Assembly: GCA_944354535.1 (NCBI GenBank)
Contig: CALVPY010000010.1
Coordinates: 1-64,000, forward strand
Length of the DNA: 64,000 nt
Direction: 5' to 3'
From: an uncultured Clostridia bacterium
Lineage (GTDB): Bacteria > Bacillota > Clostridia > Christensenellales > Borkfalkiaceae
The position numbers were made by a program, and so were the translations under genes. How positions within the stretch are numbered: position 1 is the first letter of the stretch; the number at the start of each line of letters is the position of its first letter. Below, one piece after another: positions 45,278 to 56,043 of this stretch. A model generated the notes under the pieces. That model was given only the letters and a program-made list of their open reading frames with translations. It made no database searches and had not been told where the DNA came from.

Positions 45278-45303
45278 TATGTCACGCATAGTACTATGCT
45301 AAT
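45278..45303 (+). repeat. Dispersed dyad repeat, copy 2
   Basis: TATGTCACGCATA, then G, then TACTATGCTAAT, the same order as copy 1. It contains GCATAGTACTATGC, a perfect 14-bp palindrome. The similarity to copy 1 continues for about 12 more bases (AATTGCCGAAAAA against AATCGGCAAAAA). Lies between the rplI terminator and the hydrogenase stop. Confidence 0.6.
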
Positions 45304-45343
45304 TGCCGAAAAATGCGTTTTGTTTTAGTACTATCCTGAAATT

Positions 45344-46855
45344 TTAAGGAAGATGGATCTCGTACAGCTCCTTAGGCGGAAGCTTGTTCGTGGAATCCTG
45401 CACAAACTTCTGCACCGCCTGAGCGCCCTTCTCGACGGGGATATTGACGCCCGCACCCGCGACGCAGCCGCCGAAGCACCCCATGCCTTCGATGAGGCAG
45501 CCGTTCTTCTTGCCGGCCTTTGCAAGCATGAGCATCTTCTTGCACTCAACGAGCCCTTCCGCGTGTTCGATCTTGACCTCGACCCCGGGGTAGTACTCGC
45601 GCACGCACTCTTCGATCGCGTGGGCGACGCCGCCCGCAACGCCGTATCCCCTGCCCGCGCCCGAAGCGTCGTGGATGGGATCTTCCTTGATGTACGTCTC
45701 AAAATCGATGCCCGCCGCCTCGAAGATCGCGGCAAGCTCTTCGAACGTGATGACAAAGTCGACGTCCGAACGCACGGTGCGGCGCATCGCTTCGAGCTTT
45801 TTCGCCGCGCACGGGCCGACGAAGATGACGCGCGCATCGGGCATCTTTTGCTTGACGGAACGCGCCGTCGCGACCATGGGCGTCAGAGCGCTCGAAACTT
45901 TATCCACCATATCGGGGAACTGCGTCTTTGCAAGCATGCTCCATGCGGGGCAGCAGGAGGTGAGAAGGAAGGGAAGCTTGCCCGTCACGACCTCCGTCGC
46001 ATAGTGGTGCGCCTCGGTGGAAGCCCCCACGTCCGCGCCGTGCGCGACCTCGAAGACTTCGGTAAAGCCGATGTCTTTGAGGGCGGCCTTGATGCGCCAC
46101 AGCGTCGCCTTGGGGCCGAACTGTCCCACGATGGCGGGCGCTACGATGGCGACGACCTTATCCCCGCGGCGGATGGCGCGCCCGAGCTGGAAGATCTGCG
46201 ACTTATCGGCAATGGCGCCGAACGGGCAGCTCACCATGCACTGGCCGCAACCCACGCACTTCTTGGGATCGATGGAAGCCCTGCCCAGAGGATCGCTCGA
46301 AATGGCCTTGACGCCGCACGCGTCCGCGCAGGGGCGCACCTTGTGCGCGATGGCGTCGTACGGGCAGGCGGCCTTGCACTTGCCGCACTTGATGCACTTC
46401 TCGCGGTCGATGACCGTTCTGCCGTCTTTGCCGATGGAGATGGCGCCCTTGGGGCAGACCGCCATGCACGCGCGCGACACACAGCCGCGGCACTGGTTGC
46501 TCACTTCATAGACGTTGTCCTCGCACTTATCGCACGCCGAGGGAATGACCTGCATGAGCGGGGGCTCGTAGTACTGGTCGGAAATATTGCTCGCATCCAG
46601 CCCCGCCGTGATGTGGACGGGCCTGTCCTGCGGGCGAAGCGACATCCCGAGGGCGAGGCGCACGCGTTCGGAGGCGATGGCGCGCTCGCGGTAGATGCTC
46701 TCGCGGTACTGCGGCACCTCCGTCGGGGAGATGGTGTAAGGGATGGCCTCGATGGCGCTGTTGACGTTCTCGTCATCCACAAGATATGCGACCTTGGCGA
46801 CTTCGACAAAGATCTTTCTTCTCAGTTTGGTGACCGAAGTATTGATACCTCTCAT
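45344..46855 (-). CDS. [FeFe] hydrogenase, group B-like
   Basis: 503 residues. The N-terminal ~100 residues are a family-specific segment; a Cys-rich region (CDKCEDN...CRGCVSRACMAVCP) and two classic 4Fe-4S motifs (CIKCGKCKAACP at 154-165, CVGCGQCMVSCP at 200-211) feed electrons to the H-cluster domain. H-cluster motifs are L1 TSCCPAW (299-305), L2 GPCAAKK (348-354) and L3 EGMGCFGGC (near 460). L2 and L3 differ from the canonical MPCTAKK and ExMACPGGC, as in the group B enzymes of Clostridia. It likely makes H2 from reduced ferredoxin. Third gene of rex-adhE-hydrogenase; maturation genes hydEFG are not in the window. Confidence 0.88.
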   Translation of the reverse strand: MRGINTSVTKLRRKIFVEVAKVAYLVDDENVNSAIEAIPYTISPTEVPQYRESIYRERAIASERVRLALGMSLRPQDRPVHITAGLDASNISDQYYEPPLMQVIPSACDKCEDNVYEVSNQCRGCVSRACMAVCPKGAISIGKDGRTVIDREKCIKCGKCKAACPYDAIAHKVRPCADACGVKAISSDPLGRASIDPKKCVGCGQCMVSCPFGAIADKSQIFQLGRAIRRGDKVVAIVAPAIVGQFGPKATLWRIKAALKDIGFTEVFEVAHGADVGASTEAHHYATEVVTGKLPFLLTSCCPAWSMLAKTQFPDMVDKVSSALTPMVATARSVKQKMPDARVIFVGPCAAKKLEAMRRTVRSDVDFVITFEELAAIFEAAGIDFETYIKEDPIHDASGAGRGYGVAGGVAHAIEECVREYYPGVEVKIEHAEGLVECKKMLMLAKAGKKNGCLIEGMGCFGGCVAGAGVNIPVEKGAQAVQKFVQDSTNKLPPKELYEIHLP

Positions 46856-46929
46856 TTCACTGTCTCCTTATTTTTTAGCCGAAGTCGGGGCAGAGGAAAT
46901 TCCCCTGCCCCGGCGTCCGCGCATTTTTA

Positions 46930-49542
46930 TTACTTTCTGCCGTAGTAAGCGTTGAGATACATCTGCTTGATCTCGCTCATGAGCGGATATCTGGGGTTGG
47001 CGCCCGTGCACTGATCGTCGAACGCGTCCTCGGTCATCTGATCGAGACGATCGAGGAACTGCTCTTCGGTGACCTTGCCTTGAAGCGCTTCCTGGATGGT
47101 CTTGGGCTGGCCGATCGCCGCCTGCAGTTCGTGCAGCTTTGCAATGAGCGCTTCGACGAGCTCGTCGTCATTGGCGCCCGTGCAGCCGACATAGCGGGCG
47201 ACGTCCGCATAGCGCGCCTTGCACTGAGGATAAGCGTACTGAGGGAAGGTGCCCATCTTGGCAGGAGCTTCCGAGCTGTTGAAGCGGATGACCTCTTCGA
47301 GCATGAGCGAGTTCGCCATGCCGTGAGGGATGTGCCAGTAAGAGCCGAGCTTGTGCGCCATGGAGTGGCAGACGCCGAGGAAGGCATTCGCAAACGCCAT
47401 ACCTGCCATGCAGGAAGCATTTGCCATCCTCTCGCGCGCTTCTGCGTCGTGCGCGCCCTTCTCGTAAGCGCGGGGCAGATACTCGAAGATGATGCGGGCA
47501 GCTTCCTTTGCGATGCCGTTCGTGAAGTCGGTCGCCATGACGGAAGCAATCGCCTCGAGCGCATGGCTCATCGCGTCGATACCCGAGCAGGACGTAAGGC
47601 CCTTGGGGATGTTCATCATGAGGTCTGCATCGACGATGGCGACATCGGGCATGAGCTCATAGTCGGCAAGAGGATACTTGGTACCCGTCTTCTCGTCGGT
47701 GATGACGGCGAAGGGCGTGACTTCGGAGCCCGTACCTGCCGTCGTGGGGATGGCGACGAAGAGCGCCTTGTCGCCCATGTGAGGGAAGGTGTAAACTCTC
47801 TTGCGGATATCGATGAAGCGCATCGCCATATCCTGGAAGTCGACGTCGGGATGCTCGTACATCACCCACATGATCTTGGCTGCGTCCATGGGCGAGCCGC
47901 CGCCGACCGCGATGATGACGTCGGGAGCGAAGTCGCGCATCTGCTTGACGCCCTCGTTCGCGCAGGCGAGCGTAGGATCGGGCGTGACGTTGAAGAAGGT
48001 CGCGTGCGTGATGCCCTCTGCATCGAGGATATCGGTGATCTTCTTGGTGAAGCCGCTCTGATAGAGGAAACCGTCGGTGACGATGAACGCCTTCTTCTTA
48101 TTGTAGACCTGATGTCCGAGTTCCTTGAGGGCAACTCCGAGGCATCCGCGCTTGAAATAGACCTTTTCGGGAGCTCTGAACCACAGCATATTTTCCTTCC
48201 TTTCCGCAACGGTTTTGTAATTGATGAGGTGTTTGACGCCGACGTTCTCCGAGACGGAGTTGCCGCCCCACGAGCCGCAGCCGAGGGTGAGCGAAGGCGT
48301 CATCTTGAAGTTGTAAAGATCGCCGATACCGCCGTGCGAAGAAGGCGTGTTGATGACGATACGGCAGGTCTTCATGACGGAGCGGAAACGCTCGATCTTG
48401 TCCTGCCCCGTCTCGACGTTGACATAGAGCGAGGAGGTGTGGCCGAGGCCGCCGTCCTTGATGAGGCGGTCCGCCTTGGCGACGGCATCCTCGAAGTCCT
48501 CCGCCTTATACATTGCAAGCACGGGCGAGAGCTTCTCGTGCGCGAACTCTTCGGAGATGTCGACGGACTCGACTTCACCGACGAGCACTTTGCTGCCTTC
48601 GGGCGCCGTGAAGCCCGAAAGCTCTGCGATCTTGCAGGCGCTCTGGCCGACGATCTTCGCGTTGAGCGCGCCGTTGATGATGATGGTCTTTCTCACCTTG
48701 TCCGTCTCTTCGGGGGTGAGGAAGTAAGCGCCGCGGAGCGCCATCTCCTTCTTGAACTCGTCGTAGACGTCTTTGAGGACGATGACCGACTGCTCGGAAG
48801 CGCAGATCATGCCGTTATCGAACGTCTTGGAGTGCAGGATGGAGGAAGCCGCGAGCTTGATGTCCGCAGAGGAATCGATGACGGCGGGCGTATTGCCTGC
48901 GCCGACGCCGACTGCGGGCTTGCCGGAGGAGTATGCCGCCTTGACCATGCCGGGGCCGCCCGTCGCAAGGATGAGGTCTGCCTCTCTCATGATCATGCCC
49001 GAAAGAGGCACGGTGGGCTGATCGATCCAGCCGATGATGTCTTCGGGGGCACCTGCTTTGACTGCCGCCTCGAGGACGACCTTCGCCGCTTCGATCGTGC
49101 ACTGCTTTGCACGGGGGTGAGGCGAGATGATGAGCGCGTTCCTCGTCTTTAAGCAGATGAGGCACTTGAAGATCGCAGTGGACGTGGGGTTGGTCGTAGG
49201 GATGACCGCAGCGACGACGCCGACGGGCTCTGCGACCTTGGTATAGCCGAAGCCCTCGTCGCGTTCCACGACGCCGCAGGTCTTGACGTCCTTATACTTG
49301 TTGTAGATGTACTCGGCCGCGTAATTGTTCTTGATGACCTTGTCCTCTACAACGCCCATGCCCGTCTCTTCGACTGCCATCTTCGCGAGAGGAAGGCGCA
49401 TCTTGTTCGCAGCGAGCGCCGCCGCGAAGAAGATCTTGTCCACCTGCTCCTGCGTGTAGGTGGCGTACTTTGCCTGCGCAGCCCTGACGCGGGAGAGGAG
49501 CTTTTCGAGCGATTCCTCATCGTTGACGATAAAGTCTTTCAT
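46930..49542 (-). CDS. adhE: Bifunctional acetaldehyde-CoA/alcohol dehydrogenase
   Basis: 870 residues. The N-terminal aldehyde dehydrogenase half (1-440) has the catalytic Cys in [10 protein letters not shown] (about residue 247). The C-terminal half is an iron-dependent alcohol dehydrogenase with the metal-binding region [11 protein letters not shown]-like ([22 protein letters not shown]). It reduces acetyl-CoA to ethanol and regenerates NAD+. The gene follows rex by 42 bases and precedes the hydrogenase by 74 bases; control by Rex is expected. Confidence 0.95.
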   Translation of the reverse strand: MKDFIVNDEESLEKLLSRVRAAQAKYATYTQEQVDKIFFAAALAANKMRLPLAKMAVEETGMGVVEDKVIKNNYAAEYIYNKYKDVKTCGVVERDEGFGYTKVAEPVGVVAAVIPTTNPTSTAIFKCLICLKTRNALIISPHPRAKQCTIEAAKVVLEAAVKAGAPEDIIGWIDQPTVPLSGMIMREADLILATGGPGMVKAAYSSGKPAVGVGAGNTPAVIDSSADIKLAASSILHSKTFDNGMICASEQSVIVLKDVYDEFKKEMALRGAYFLTPEETDKVRKTIIINGALNAKIVGQSACKIAELSGFTAPEGSKVLVGEVESVDISEEFAHEKLSPVLAMYKAEDFEDAVAKADRLIKDGGLGHTSSLYVNVETGQDKIERFRSVMKTCRIVINTPSSHGGIGDLYNFKMTPSLTLGCGSWGGNSVSENVGVKHLINYKTVAERKENMLWFRAPEKVYFKRGCLGVALKELGHQVYNKKKAFIVTDGFLYQSGFTKKITDILDAEGITHATFFNVTPDPTLACANEGVKQMRDFAPDVIIAVGGGSPMDAAKIMWVMYEHPDVDFQDMAMRFIDIRKRVYTFPHMGDKALFVAIPTTAGTGSEVTPFAVITDEKTGTKYPLADYELMPDVAIVDADLMMNIPKGLTSCSGIDAMSHALEAIASVMATDFTNGIAKEAARIIFEYLPRAYEKGAHDAEARERMANASCMAGMAFANAFLGVCHSMAHKLGSYWHIPHGMANSLMLEEVIRFNSSEAPAKMGTFPQYAYPQCKARYADVARYVGCTGANDDELVEALIAKLHELQAAIGQPKTIQEALQGKVTEEQFLDRLDQMTEDAFDDQCTGANPRYPLMSEIKQMYLNAYYGRK

Positions 49543-49584
49543 ATGATACCTCCGATATATTTTGCTGATTTCATATTGCCTTTT

Positions 49585-50223
49585 TTAAGCGCCGCTCTTT
49601 TCGGCCTCCGCCGAAAGAGAGGCGAGCGTTGCCGCAAGATCCTCGCAGCGCAGCGTCACCCCTTCGGGAACGCGCACATACGCGGGCGCAAAACTCAAAA
49701 TAGCCGTGATACCCGCCTCCACCATCGCGTCGCACGCCTGCTGCGCCGCTTCGCCTGGAACGGTGAGGATGCCGAGCCGCACGTTTTCGCGCTCCGCGAT
49801 CTCTTTGAGCCGCTCCATGGGATAGATGGGCTTGCCCCTGAGCGCCCCCACCTGCGCGGGAGAAATATCGAACGCGGCGACGACGTCGATGCCGTAATGC
49901 TCGAAGCCGTCGTAGACGAGGAACGCCCTTCCGAGCCGCCCCGCGCCCACGACGCAGGCGTGCGTCTTTAAGTGATAGCCGAGCGCCCGCTCGAGATCCC
50001 CGATGAGGTTTTTCACGGCAAAGCCCAAGCGGGGCTTCCCGGGCTCGGACGCGACGAGCGCTAAGTCCTTCCTCACGCACACGGCGGAAAGGTGCATATC
50101 CTCGGCGATCTCCGAAGAAGAGACGTACCCCACTCCCGCCGCCTCTTCCGCCTTCAGATAGCGAAGATAGGCCGGGAAGCGGAGGAACGCCGCTTTGGAA
50201 ATTTCCGCCGTCTTGCCCTCCAC
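49585..50223 (-). CDS. rex: Redox-sensing transcriptional repressor Rex
   Basis: 212 residues. The N-terminal winged helix has RFPAYLRYL and SSSEIAEDMHLSAVCVRKDLA; the Rossmann domain has VVGAGRLGRAFLVYDGF for NADH. When NADH is high Rex leaves DNA and fermentation genes are switched on. It starts at a GTG with GAGGTGA five bases upstream. Heading the adhE-hydrogenase operon makes it a direct link from redox state to ethanol and H2 output. I did not find a classical Rex box (TTGTTAANNNNTTAACAA) before adhE or rex. Confidence 0.92.
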   Translation of the reverse strand: MEGKTAEISKAAFLRFPAYLRYLKAEEAAGVGYVSSSEIAEDMHLSAVCVRKDLALVASEPGKPRLGFAVKNLIGDLERALGYHLKTHACVVGAGRLGRAFLVYDGFEHYGIDVVAAFDISPAQVGALRGKPIYPMERLKEIAERENVRLGILTVPGEAAQQACDAMVEAGITAILSFAPAYVRVPEGVTLRCEDLAATLASLSAEAEKSGA

Positions 50224-50234
50224 CGTGTCACCTC

Positions 50235-50289
50235 GAATCGATATTTTTTTATCGATTCATATTCTACCAAATCCCAAAGCGCTTGTCAA
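50235..50289 (-). promoter_or_regulatory. Promoter of the rex operon with a dyad downstream
   Basis: On the minus strand TTGACA (50289-50284), 17-base spacer, TAGAAT (50266-50261). Between the -10 and the RBS lies the dyad GAATCGAT-8-ATCGATTC (50235-50258). It may be an operator or a 5' UTR hairpin. Confidence 0.65.
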
Positions 50290-50397
50290 CTGTTTGAGGG
50301 CAGTTTCTTCCGCAAAGTACAAAAAAATACATCTCGCCCCGTCATCGCGTAAACTCCTCTCTTTTTCTGTCACATTGAGTCATTTTTTGCAAAGAGA

Positions 50398-50434
50398 GGG
50401 CGCCGCCCGCGGCTTTGGGCCGCGGGCGGCGCCC
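50398..50434 (-). terminator. Very strong GC-rich terminator hairpin of valS
   Basis: A perfect 16-bp stem pairs 50398-50413 with 50419-50434 around a 5-base loop. On the minus strand it is followed by TCTCTTTG. It lies 17 bases after the valS stop. Confidence 0.7.
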
Positions 50435-50451
50435 GTTAAACTTCAAACAAG

Positions 50452-53082
50452 TCAAGCTTCCAGCTCTTTGAGCTGTGCTTCGATCTTTTCCTTCATGTCG
50501 AGGAATTTCTCGAGCTTTGCCCGCTCGTCGTCGACGAGCTTTTTGGGCGCTTTGGAGATGAACCCCTGGTTGGCGAGCTTGCCGTTCGCGCGGGCGATCT
50601 CCCCCGTCACACGCTCAAGCTCCTTTTCAAGGCGCTTCTTCTCCTCTTCGAGGTCGACGAGCTCCCCGAGCGGGATAAACACCTGACCGAGATCGCACAC
50701 CTGCGAGACGGCCTTGTTCCCCGCCGCCGCGCCGCTCTCGGCGATCTCCACGGCACTCGCGCCCGCAAGGCGCAAAATGGACTGGCGATTGAGCGACACG
50801 AGCCGCTTACAGTCGGTCACGAGATAGATATGCACTTTGCGCGAAGGCGGGCAGTTAACCGCCACCTTCATCGCGCGCACCGTCTTGATGAGCCCGATGA
50901 CGCCCTCGAACGCCTTCGCTTCCTTCTTATAGGCAAGCTTGCCCACATAGCGCGGGAACTCCGCCGAGATGATGCGGCCGTGCTCCCCGGGAAGATAGCT
51001 GTAGATCTCCTCCGTGACGAAGGGGATGAAGGGATGCAGCAGGCGCAGCGCATTGTCGAGCACATACAGGAGCACCGAGAGCGCCCCCTTCCTCTTTTCG
51101 GCGTCGTCGCCGTAGAGGGCGGGCTTCGAAAGCTCGATGTACCAGTCGCAGAAGTCGTTCCAGACGAAGTCGCTCAGCTTGTCCGCCGCGATGCCGAGGT
51201 CGTACTTCTGCAAAGAGACGGTCACTTCGCGCACCGTCGCCATGAGGCGGGAGATGATCCAGCGGTCGGCGGGCTGCAGCCTGACTTCGGAGAGTGGCGG
51301 CACTTCCTCGTCCTTGACGTTCATGAGAACAAATCGCGCGGCGTTCCACACCTTGTTGATGAAGTTGCGCGCCGCCTCCACCTTAGCTTCCGTGAAGCGC
51401 GTGTCGTTGCCGGGCGCAACGCCCGTGAGGAGCGAGAGGCGCAGAGAGTCCGCGCCGTATTTGTCGATGACTTCGAGCGGGTCGATGCCGTTACCCAGAG
51501 ACTTACTCATCTTGCGGCCCTGCTCGTCGCGCACGAGCCCGTGGATGAGCACGTCGTGGAAGGGAACTTTGCCCGTCTGCTCAATGCCCGAGAACATCAT
51601 GCGCATCACCCAGAACGGGATGATGTCGTAACCCGTCACGAGCACGTCGGTGGGATAAAAATATTCAAATTCGGGGGTCTTGTCCGGCCAGCCCAGCGTC
51701 GAGAAGGGCCAGAGCGCCGAAGAGAACCAGGTATCGAGCACGTCCTCGTCCTGCGTGAGGTGCGCGCTGCCGCACTTGGGGCAGACGGAGGGCGTCTCGC
51801 GCGAGCAGATGACCTCGCCGCAGTCGCCGCAGTACCACACGGGGATGCGGTGCCCCCACCACAGCTGACGGGAGATGCACCAGTCGCGGATGTTTTCCAG
51901 CCAATTATAATAGATCTTCGCGAAGCGGTCGGGCACGAACTTCGTCTTGTTCTTCATCACGGCGTCGATGGCGGGCTTGGCAAGAGGCGCCATCTTGACG
52001 AACCACTGCTTGGAGACGATGGGTTCCACCGTCGAATGGCAGCGGTAGCAGTGCCCCACGTTGTGGGCGTGCGGCTCCACCTTGACGAGGAGCCCGAGCT
52101 TTTCCATCTCGGAAACGATGCGCTTTCTCGCTTCATAGCGGTCGAGCCCCGCATATTCGCCCGCGAGCTCGTTCATCGTGCCGTCGTCGTTCATCACGCG
52201 GATGACGGGCAGGTCGTGACGGAGCCCCACTTCGAAGTCGTTGGGGTCGTGCGCGGGGGTGATCTTCACCGCACCCGTTCCGAATTCGGGATCGACGTAC
52301 TCGTCCTCCACGAGGGGGATCTTCCTCCCCACGAGGGGAAGGGTAAGCGTCTTTCCGACGAGGGAAGAATAGCGCGCATCGCCGGGATGCACCGCAACGG
52401 CGGTATCGCCCAGCATGGTCTCGGGGCGGGTGGTCGCAATGGTGATAAACTCGTCCGTGCCGTCCACGGGGTATTTGAAATGCCAGAAGAAGCCCGCGTC
52501 CTCGCTGTATTCGACCTCGGCGTCCGAAAGCGCCGTCTTGCAGTCGGGACACCAATTGATGATGCGGCTGCCGCGGTAGATGAGCCCCTTGTCATACAGG
52601 CGGAAGAAGGCTTCCCTCACCGCCTTCGAGCAGCGCTCGTCCATCGTGAAGGCGAGGCGGGACCAGTCGCAGGAAGAGCCGAGCTTTTTGAGCTGATCGC
52701 AGATGCGGCCCGCGTACTTATTCTTCCACGCCCAAGCGCGCTCCAGAAATCCCTCACGCCCCAGCTCCTCTTTGGTGAGCCCCTCCTCCTTGAGCTGATT
52801 GACGATCTTGACTTCCGTCGCAATGGAGGCATGGTCGGTGCCGGGGAGCCAGAGGACGGAATACCCCTGCATCCGCTTGAAGCGCGTGATGACGTCCTGC
52901 ATGGTCTCGTCCATGGCGTGGCCCATGTGCAGCTGCCCGGTCACGTTAGGGGGCGGCATCATCAGCGAGAAGGGAACTTTCCCTTCGTCTATCTCGGCGC
53001 GGAAGCAGCCGTTTTCCTGCCAATCCGCGTAGATGCGATCCTCAAATTGTTTGGGATCGTAGGTCGTTTGCATCTCTCTCAT
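50452..53082 (-). CDS. valS: Valyl-tRNA synthetase
   Basis: 876 residues, class I. HIGH-like LHMGHAMD within [21 protein letters not shown] as [11 protein letters not shown], editing CP1 domain, and a C-terminal coiled coil ([19 protein letters not shown]) as in other ValS. I placed the start at the ATG at 53082, five bases after GGTGA; the ATG at 53073 is also possible. No T-box leader was seen before it, unlike thrS. Confidence 0.95.
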   Translation of the reverse strand: MREMQTTYDPKQFEDRIYADWQENGCFRAEIDEGKVPFSLMMPPPNVTGQLHMGHAMDETMQDVITRFKRMQGYSVLWLPGTDHASIATEVKIVNQLKEEGLTKEELGREGFLERAWAWKNKYAGRICDQLKKLGSSCDWSRLAFTMDERCSKAVREAFFRLYDKGLIYRGSRIINWCPDCKTALSDAEVEYSEDAGFFWHFKYPVDGTDEFITIATTRPETMLGDTAVAVHPGDARYSSLVGKTLTLPLVGRKIPLVEDEYVDPEFGTGAVKITPAHDPNDFEVGLRHDLPVIRVMNDDGTMNELAGEYAGLDRYEARKRIVSEMEKLGLLVKVEPHAHNVGHCYRCHSTVEPIVSKQWFVKMAPLAKPAIDAVMKNKTKFVPDRFAKIYYNWLENIRDWCISRQLWWGHRIPVWYCGDCGEVICSRETPSVCPKCGSAHLTQDEDVLDTWFSSALWPFSTLGWPDKTPEFEYFYPTDVLVTGYDIIPFWVMRMMFSGIEQTGKVPFHDVLIHGLVRDEQGRKMSKSLGNGIDPLEVIDKYGADSLRLSLLTGVAPGNDTRFTEAKVEAARNFINKVWNAARFVLMNVKDEEVPPLSEVRLQPADRWIISRLMATVREVTVSLQKYDLGIAADKLSDFVWNDFCDWYIELSKPALYGDDAEKRKGALSVLLYVLDNALRLLHPFIPFVTEEIYSYLPGEHGRIISAEFPRYVGKLAYKKEAKAFEGVIGLIKTVRAMKVAVNCPPSRKVHIYLVTDCKRLVSLNRQSILRLAGASAVEIAESGAAAGNKAVSQVCDLGQVFIPLGELVDLEEEKKRLEKELERVTGEIARANGKLANQGFISKAPKKLVDDERAKLEKFLDMKEKIEAQLKELEA

Positions 53083-53116
53083 CTTTATCACCCGAAAAAG
53101 TGTAATACAGCTTCCC

Positions 53117-53145
53117 ATTATACATGAATTTTTTTGCGTTGTCAA
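53117..53145 (-). promoter_or_regulatory. Promoter of valS
   Basis: On the minus strand TTGACA (53145-53140), 17-base spacer, TATAAT (53122-53117), 35 bases before the start codon. The same stretch on the plus strand offers TTGTCA-18-TACGAT (about 53139-53168) for the ABC operon. Confidence 0.75.
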
Positions 53146-53239
53146 TGAAAGCGCCCCTCGCATACGATATATTATTGCCAAAATCTGAAGATGCGCGCCC
53201 CGCCCCGTGCGGAGGCCGCCTTCCAAAACGGAGGTCCCC

Positions 53240-54247
53240 ATGTCAAAACTTTCCCGTCTCATCTTGCTTCCCTTAGCGGCGCTCTTCGCGCTCCTTCCCC
53301 TTTCCGCCTGCACCGAAGAAAGGGAGGACGGCGTCACGCTCATCCGCGTCAACGAAGTCACCCACTCGGTGTTCTACGCGCCCATGTATCTCGCCGACTC
53401 CCTCGGCTATTTCGAAGAGGAGAACATCAAGATCGAGCTCACGAACGGCGGCGGCGCCGACAAGGTGATGGCAGCCGTCCTCTCGGGCGATGCCGACATC
53501 GGCTTCTGCGGCCCGGAGGCAGCCATCTATGTGCTCCTCGGCGGCACCACGGACGTCCCCACCGTCTTCGGCCAGCTCACCCGCCGCGACGGCTCCTTCC
53601 TCGTCTCCCGCACCGACGAGCCCGACTTCCGATGGGAAGACCTCGCGGGCAAGGAAGTGCTCGCGGGCAGAAAGGGCGGCGTTCCCGCCATGACCTTTGA
53701 ATATATCTTAAAAGAGCACGGCATCCAGGACAAAGTGACGCTCAACTACGACGTCGCCTTCAACCTGATGACGGGCGCCTTCGAATCGGGCGTCGCCGAC
53801 TACTGCACGATGTTCGAACCGACGGCATCCGAATACGAAGCGGCGGGCAAGGGCTATGTCGTCGCCGCCGTGGGCGAAGCGTCGGGCGAAGTCCCCTACA
53901 CCGCCTATATCGCCAAGCGCTCGTGGCTCAACGAGAATACGGAAGCCGCCGAAGGTTTCCTCCGCGCCGTCATGCGCGCCATCGACTTTGCGGAAAACGA
54001 GCCTGCGATGACCGTTGCGGAGTACCTTCTCCCCCACTTCCCCTCCACCTCGCAGGAGTCGCTCGCCGTCAGCGTCGAAAGTTATCGTTCGATCTCCGCA
54101 TGGCAGCCCGACATGACGCTCTCCGAAGAGAGTTTCAACCGTTTGCAGGACATCATCGAGAGCGCGGGCGAACTTCCCGAACGCGCGGACTATCGGGCGC
54201 TCGTCGACAACTCCCTTGCTCAGCGCGTCGCCGCGGCGCTCCAATAA
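53240..54247 (+). CDS. ABC transporter substrate-binding lipoprotein, NMT1/SsuA type
   Basis: 335 residues. The lipobox is LPLSAC (Cys24). [29 protein letters not shown] and [24 protein letters not shown] are the marks of the NMT1/SsuA/ThiY fold that binds sulfonates, nitrate, pyrimidines or similar small molecules. No TPP riboswitch or thi gene is near, so the substrate is open. Strong RBS GGAGG before the ATG. First gene of a three-gene operon. Confidence 0.87.
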   Translation: MSKLSRLILLPLAALFALLPLSACTEEREDGVTLIRVNEVTHSVFYAPMYLADSLGYFEEENIKIELTNGGGADKVMAAVLSGDADIGFCGPEAAIYVLLGGTTDVPTVFGQLTRRDGSFLVSRTDEPDFRWEDLAGKEVLAGRKGGVPAMTFEYILKEHGIQDKVTLNYDVAFNLMTGAFESGVADYCTMFEPTASEYEAAGKGYVVAAVGEASGEVPYTAYIAKRSWLNENTEAAEGFLRAVMRAIDFAENEPAMTVAEYLLPHFPSTSQESLAVSVESYRSISAWQPDMTLSEESFNRLQDIIESAGELPERADYRALVDNSLAQRVAAALQ

Positions 54248-54271
54248 CGCAGCAGCGCCCTTCGGGGCGGC

Positions 54272-55009
54272 ATGACCATGAAAGAAATACTCGCCTTTGA
54301 CAACGTAAGACTCACCTATCACACGCGGCAGGGGGAAGTCACCGCCTTAAAAGAGCTCACCTTCTCCCTCGGTGAGGGGGAATTTGCCGCCATGATCGGC
54401 CCTTCGGGCTGCGGCAAGAGCACCATCCTCTCCCTCGCCGCCGGCCTCATAAAGCCCTCGGCGGGCAGCGTGACGCTCGGGGGGAGCATCGGCTATATGC
54501 TCCAGCGGGATGAGCTCTTCCCGTGGCGCACCATCGAAAAAAACCTGTATCTTCCCCTCGAAGTGCAGAAAAAAAACACGCCCGCCCGCCGCGCCCGCGC
54601 TTTGGAGCTCGCCGAACAATACGGGCTTTCGGGATTTCTGAAGAGCTATCCCTCCCAACTCTCGGGCGGGATGCGCCAGCGCGCCGCACTCATCAGAACG
54701 CTCGTCATGGAGCCCGACATCCTGCTCCTCGACGAACCCTTTTCCGCGCTCGACTATCAAACCCGCCTTCTCGTGGCGGCAGACGTTTCGCGCATCATCC
54801 GCAGCGAGAAAAAGGCCGCCCTCCTCATCACGCACGACATCTCGGAGGCGATCTCCCTCGCCGACCGCATCCTCGTGCTCACCGCCCGCCCCGCCCGCCT
54901 TCTCGCCTCGCACGAGACGGACTTCCTCTCCTCCGATCCTCTGAAACGGCGGGAGGAGCCCCGCTTTTCGGGCTGGTTCGAAACGCTCTGGAAGGAACTC
55001 GACCCATGA
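54272..55009 (+). CDS. ABC transporter ATP-binding protein, SsuB/TauB type
   Basis: 245 residues. Walker A GPSGCGKST, signature LSGGMRQR, Walker B ILLLDEPFSALD and H-loop LLITHD are intact. Two ATGs (54272 and 54278) are possible; the second has the better distance to GGGGCGG. Overlaps the start of the permease gene by four bases. Confidence 0.88.
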   Translation: MTMKEILAFDNVRLTYHTRQGEVTALKELTFSLGEGEFAAMIGPSGCGKSTILSLAAGLIKPSAGSVTLGGSIGYMLQRDELFPWRTIEKNLYLPLEVQKKNTPARRARALELAEQYGLSGFLKSYPSQLSGGMRQRAALIRTLVMEPDILLLDEPFSALDYQTRLLVAADVSRIIRSEKKAALLITHDISEAISLADRILVLTARPARLLASHETDFLSSDPLKRREEPRFSGWFETLWKELDP

Positions 55010-55815
55010 AACACGAAACTATCTCCAAAGAACACCGCGCTTTCCTACAAAAGAGCAGAAAAAAGACGGGCATCGTCAACGCCGTGCGGCTGGGGCTGCT
55101 GCTCCTTCTCTTAGGGCTGTGGGAACTTGTCACCGCCCTGAACTGGGCGGATCCCTTCCTCGTCAGCTCCCCCTCCCGCATCGCAAAGACGATCGCCTCC
55201 CTCTACCGGGAAGGCACCCTCTTTTATCACATCGGCATCACCCTTTCGGAAACGCTCATCGGCTTTTTTGCAGCCATCCTCTCAGGCGTCCTTATCGCCC
55301 TGCTCCTTTGGTGGAGCGAGACGCTCCGCCGCATCCTGGAGCCCTACATCGTCGTGCTCAACGCGCTCCCCAAGATCGCCTTAGGGCCGCTCATCATCAT
55401 CTGGTGCGGCACGGGGAGCCGCGCCATCGTCTTCATGACCATCCTCGTCACCGTCATCCTCGTCATCCTGCATATGCTCTCCGCCTTCCTCTCGGCGGAT
55501 GAGGGCAAGGTGCTGCTCCTTAAATCGATGGGCGCGAACAAGGCGCACATCCTTGCAAAACTCGTCATCCCGTCCTCCCTCCCCGCCTTCGTCTCTATGC
55601 TCAAAGTCGCAGTCGGCATGAGCTGGATCGGCTCCATCATGGGCGAATACATCGTCTCGCGGGCGGGGCTCGGGTATCTCATCGTGTACGGCGGGCAGGT
55701 ATTCAAACTCGACCTCGTGATGGCGGCGACCGTCATCCTCTGCTTTCTCGCGGCGCTCATGTACTTCCTCGTGGCGTTGCTCGAAAAAAAGCTCGTCAAA
55801 AACAAAGAAAGCTGA
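55006..55815 (+). CDS. ABC transporter permease, SsuC/TauC type
   Basis: 269 residues and about six helices. The EAA loop that contacts the ATPase reads LLLKSMGANKAHILAKLVIPSSLP. The long cytoplasmic N-terminus (about 25 residues) and the start ATGA overlap with the ATPase gene fit the family. A GC-rich hairpin without T-run (about 55822-55850) follows. Confidence 0.88.
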   Translation: MKHETISKEHRAFLQKSRKKTGIVNAVRLGLLLLLLGLWELVTALNWADPFLVSSPSRIAKTIASLYREGTLFYHIGITLSETLIGFFAAILSGVLIALLLWWSETLRRILEPYIVVLNALPKIALGPLIIIWCGTGSRAIVFMTILVTVILVILHMLSAFLSADEGKVLLLKSMGANKAHILAKLVIPSSLPAFVSMLKVAVGMSWIGSIMGEYIVSRAGLGYLIVYGGQVFKLDLVMAATVILCFLAALMYFLVALLEKKLVKNKES

Positions 55816-55874
55816 ATCTCCGCGGCGGAAACACACGTTCCCGCCGCCCGATTTCAACGCCTGAACAGACAAGC

Positions 55875-55900
55875 TATGTCTGACATAGTAATGAGAACAC
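55875..55900 (+). repeat. Dispersed dyad repeat, copy 4 (partial)
   Basis: CTATGTCTGACATAG (55874-55888) is a perfect 15-bp odd palindrome identical in its core to copy 1; the TACTATGCTAAT part is diverged (TAATGAGAAC). Lies in the 228-base gap before the PadR-type gene, which also holds a small hairpin GTGCG-ATAA-CGCAC at about 55923. Confidence 0.5.
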
Positions 55901-55986
55901 ACCCCTTATCCTGTGGTGAGAGGTGCGATAACGCACAAAATAGCAAAAAAAGTTGCCGATTACGTCAGGCGCAATACTCTATCTCC

Positions 55987-56015
55987 TTGACAAATCCTGC
56001 CGCATCCTGTATAAT
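55987..56015 (+). promoter_or_regulatory. Promoter of the PadR-type gene
   Basis: TTGACA (55987-55992), 17-base spacer, TATAAT (56010-56015): a perfect consensus promoter 28 bases before the ATG. Confidence 0.85.
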
Positions 56016-56043
56016 ATTGTCAGAATACGCAAGGAGACTCCCT

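Noticed and set aside
47080-49152. 690-codon plus-strand frame opposite adhE
   Set aside because: adhE on the minus strand is full length with all motifs; the antisense product has no recognisable domain.
50830-53127. 765-codon plus-strand frame opposite valS
   Set aside because: Mirror of codon bias in valS; no motifs, no RBS.
53146-53239. TPP or other riboswitch in front of the NMT1-type transporter
   Set aside because: No thi-box (CTGAGA or the conserved second half) and too little room for a known aptamer.
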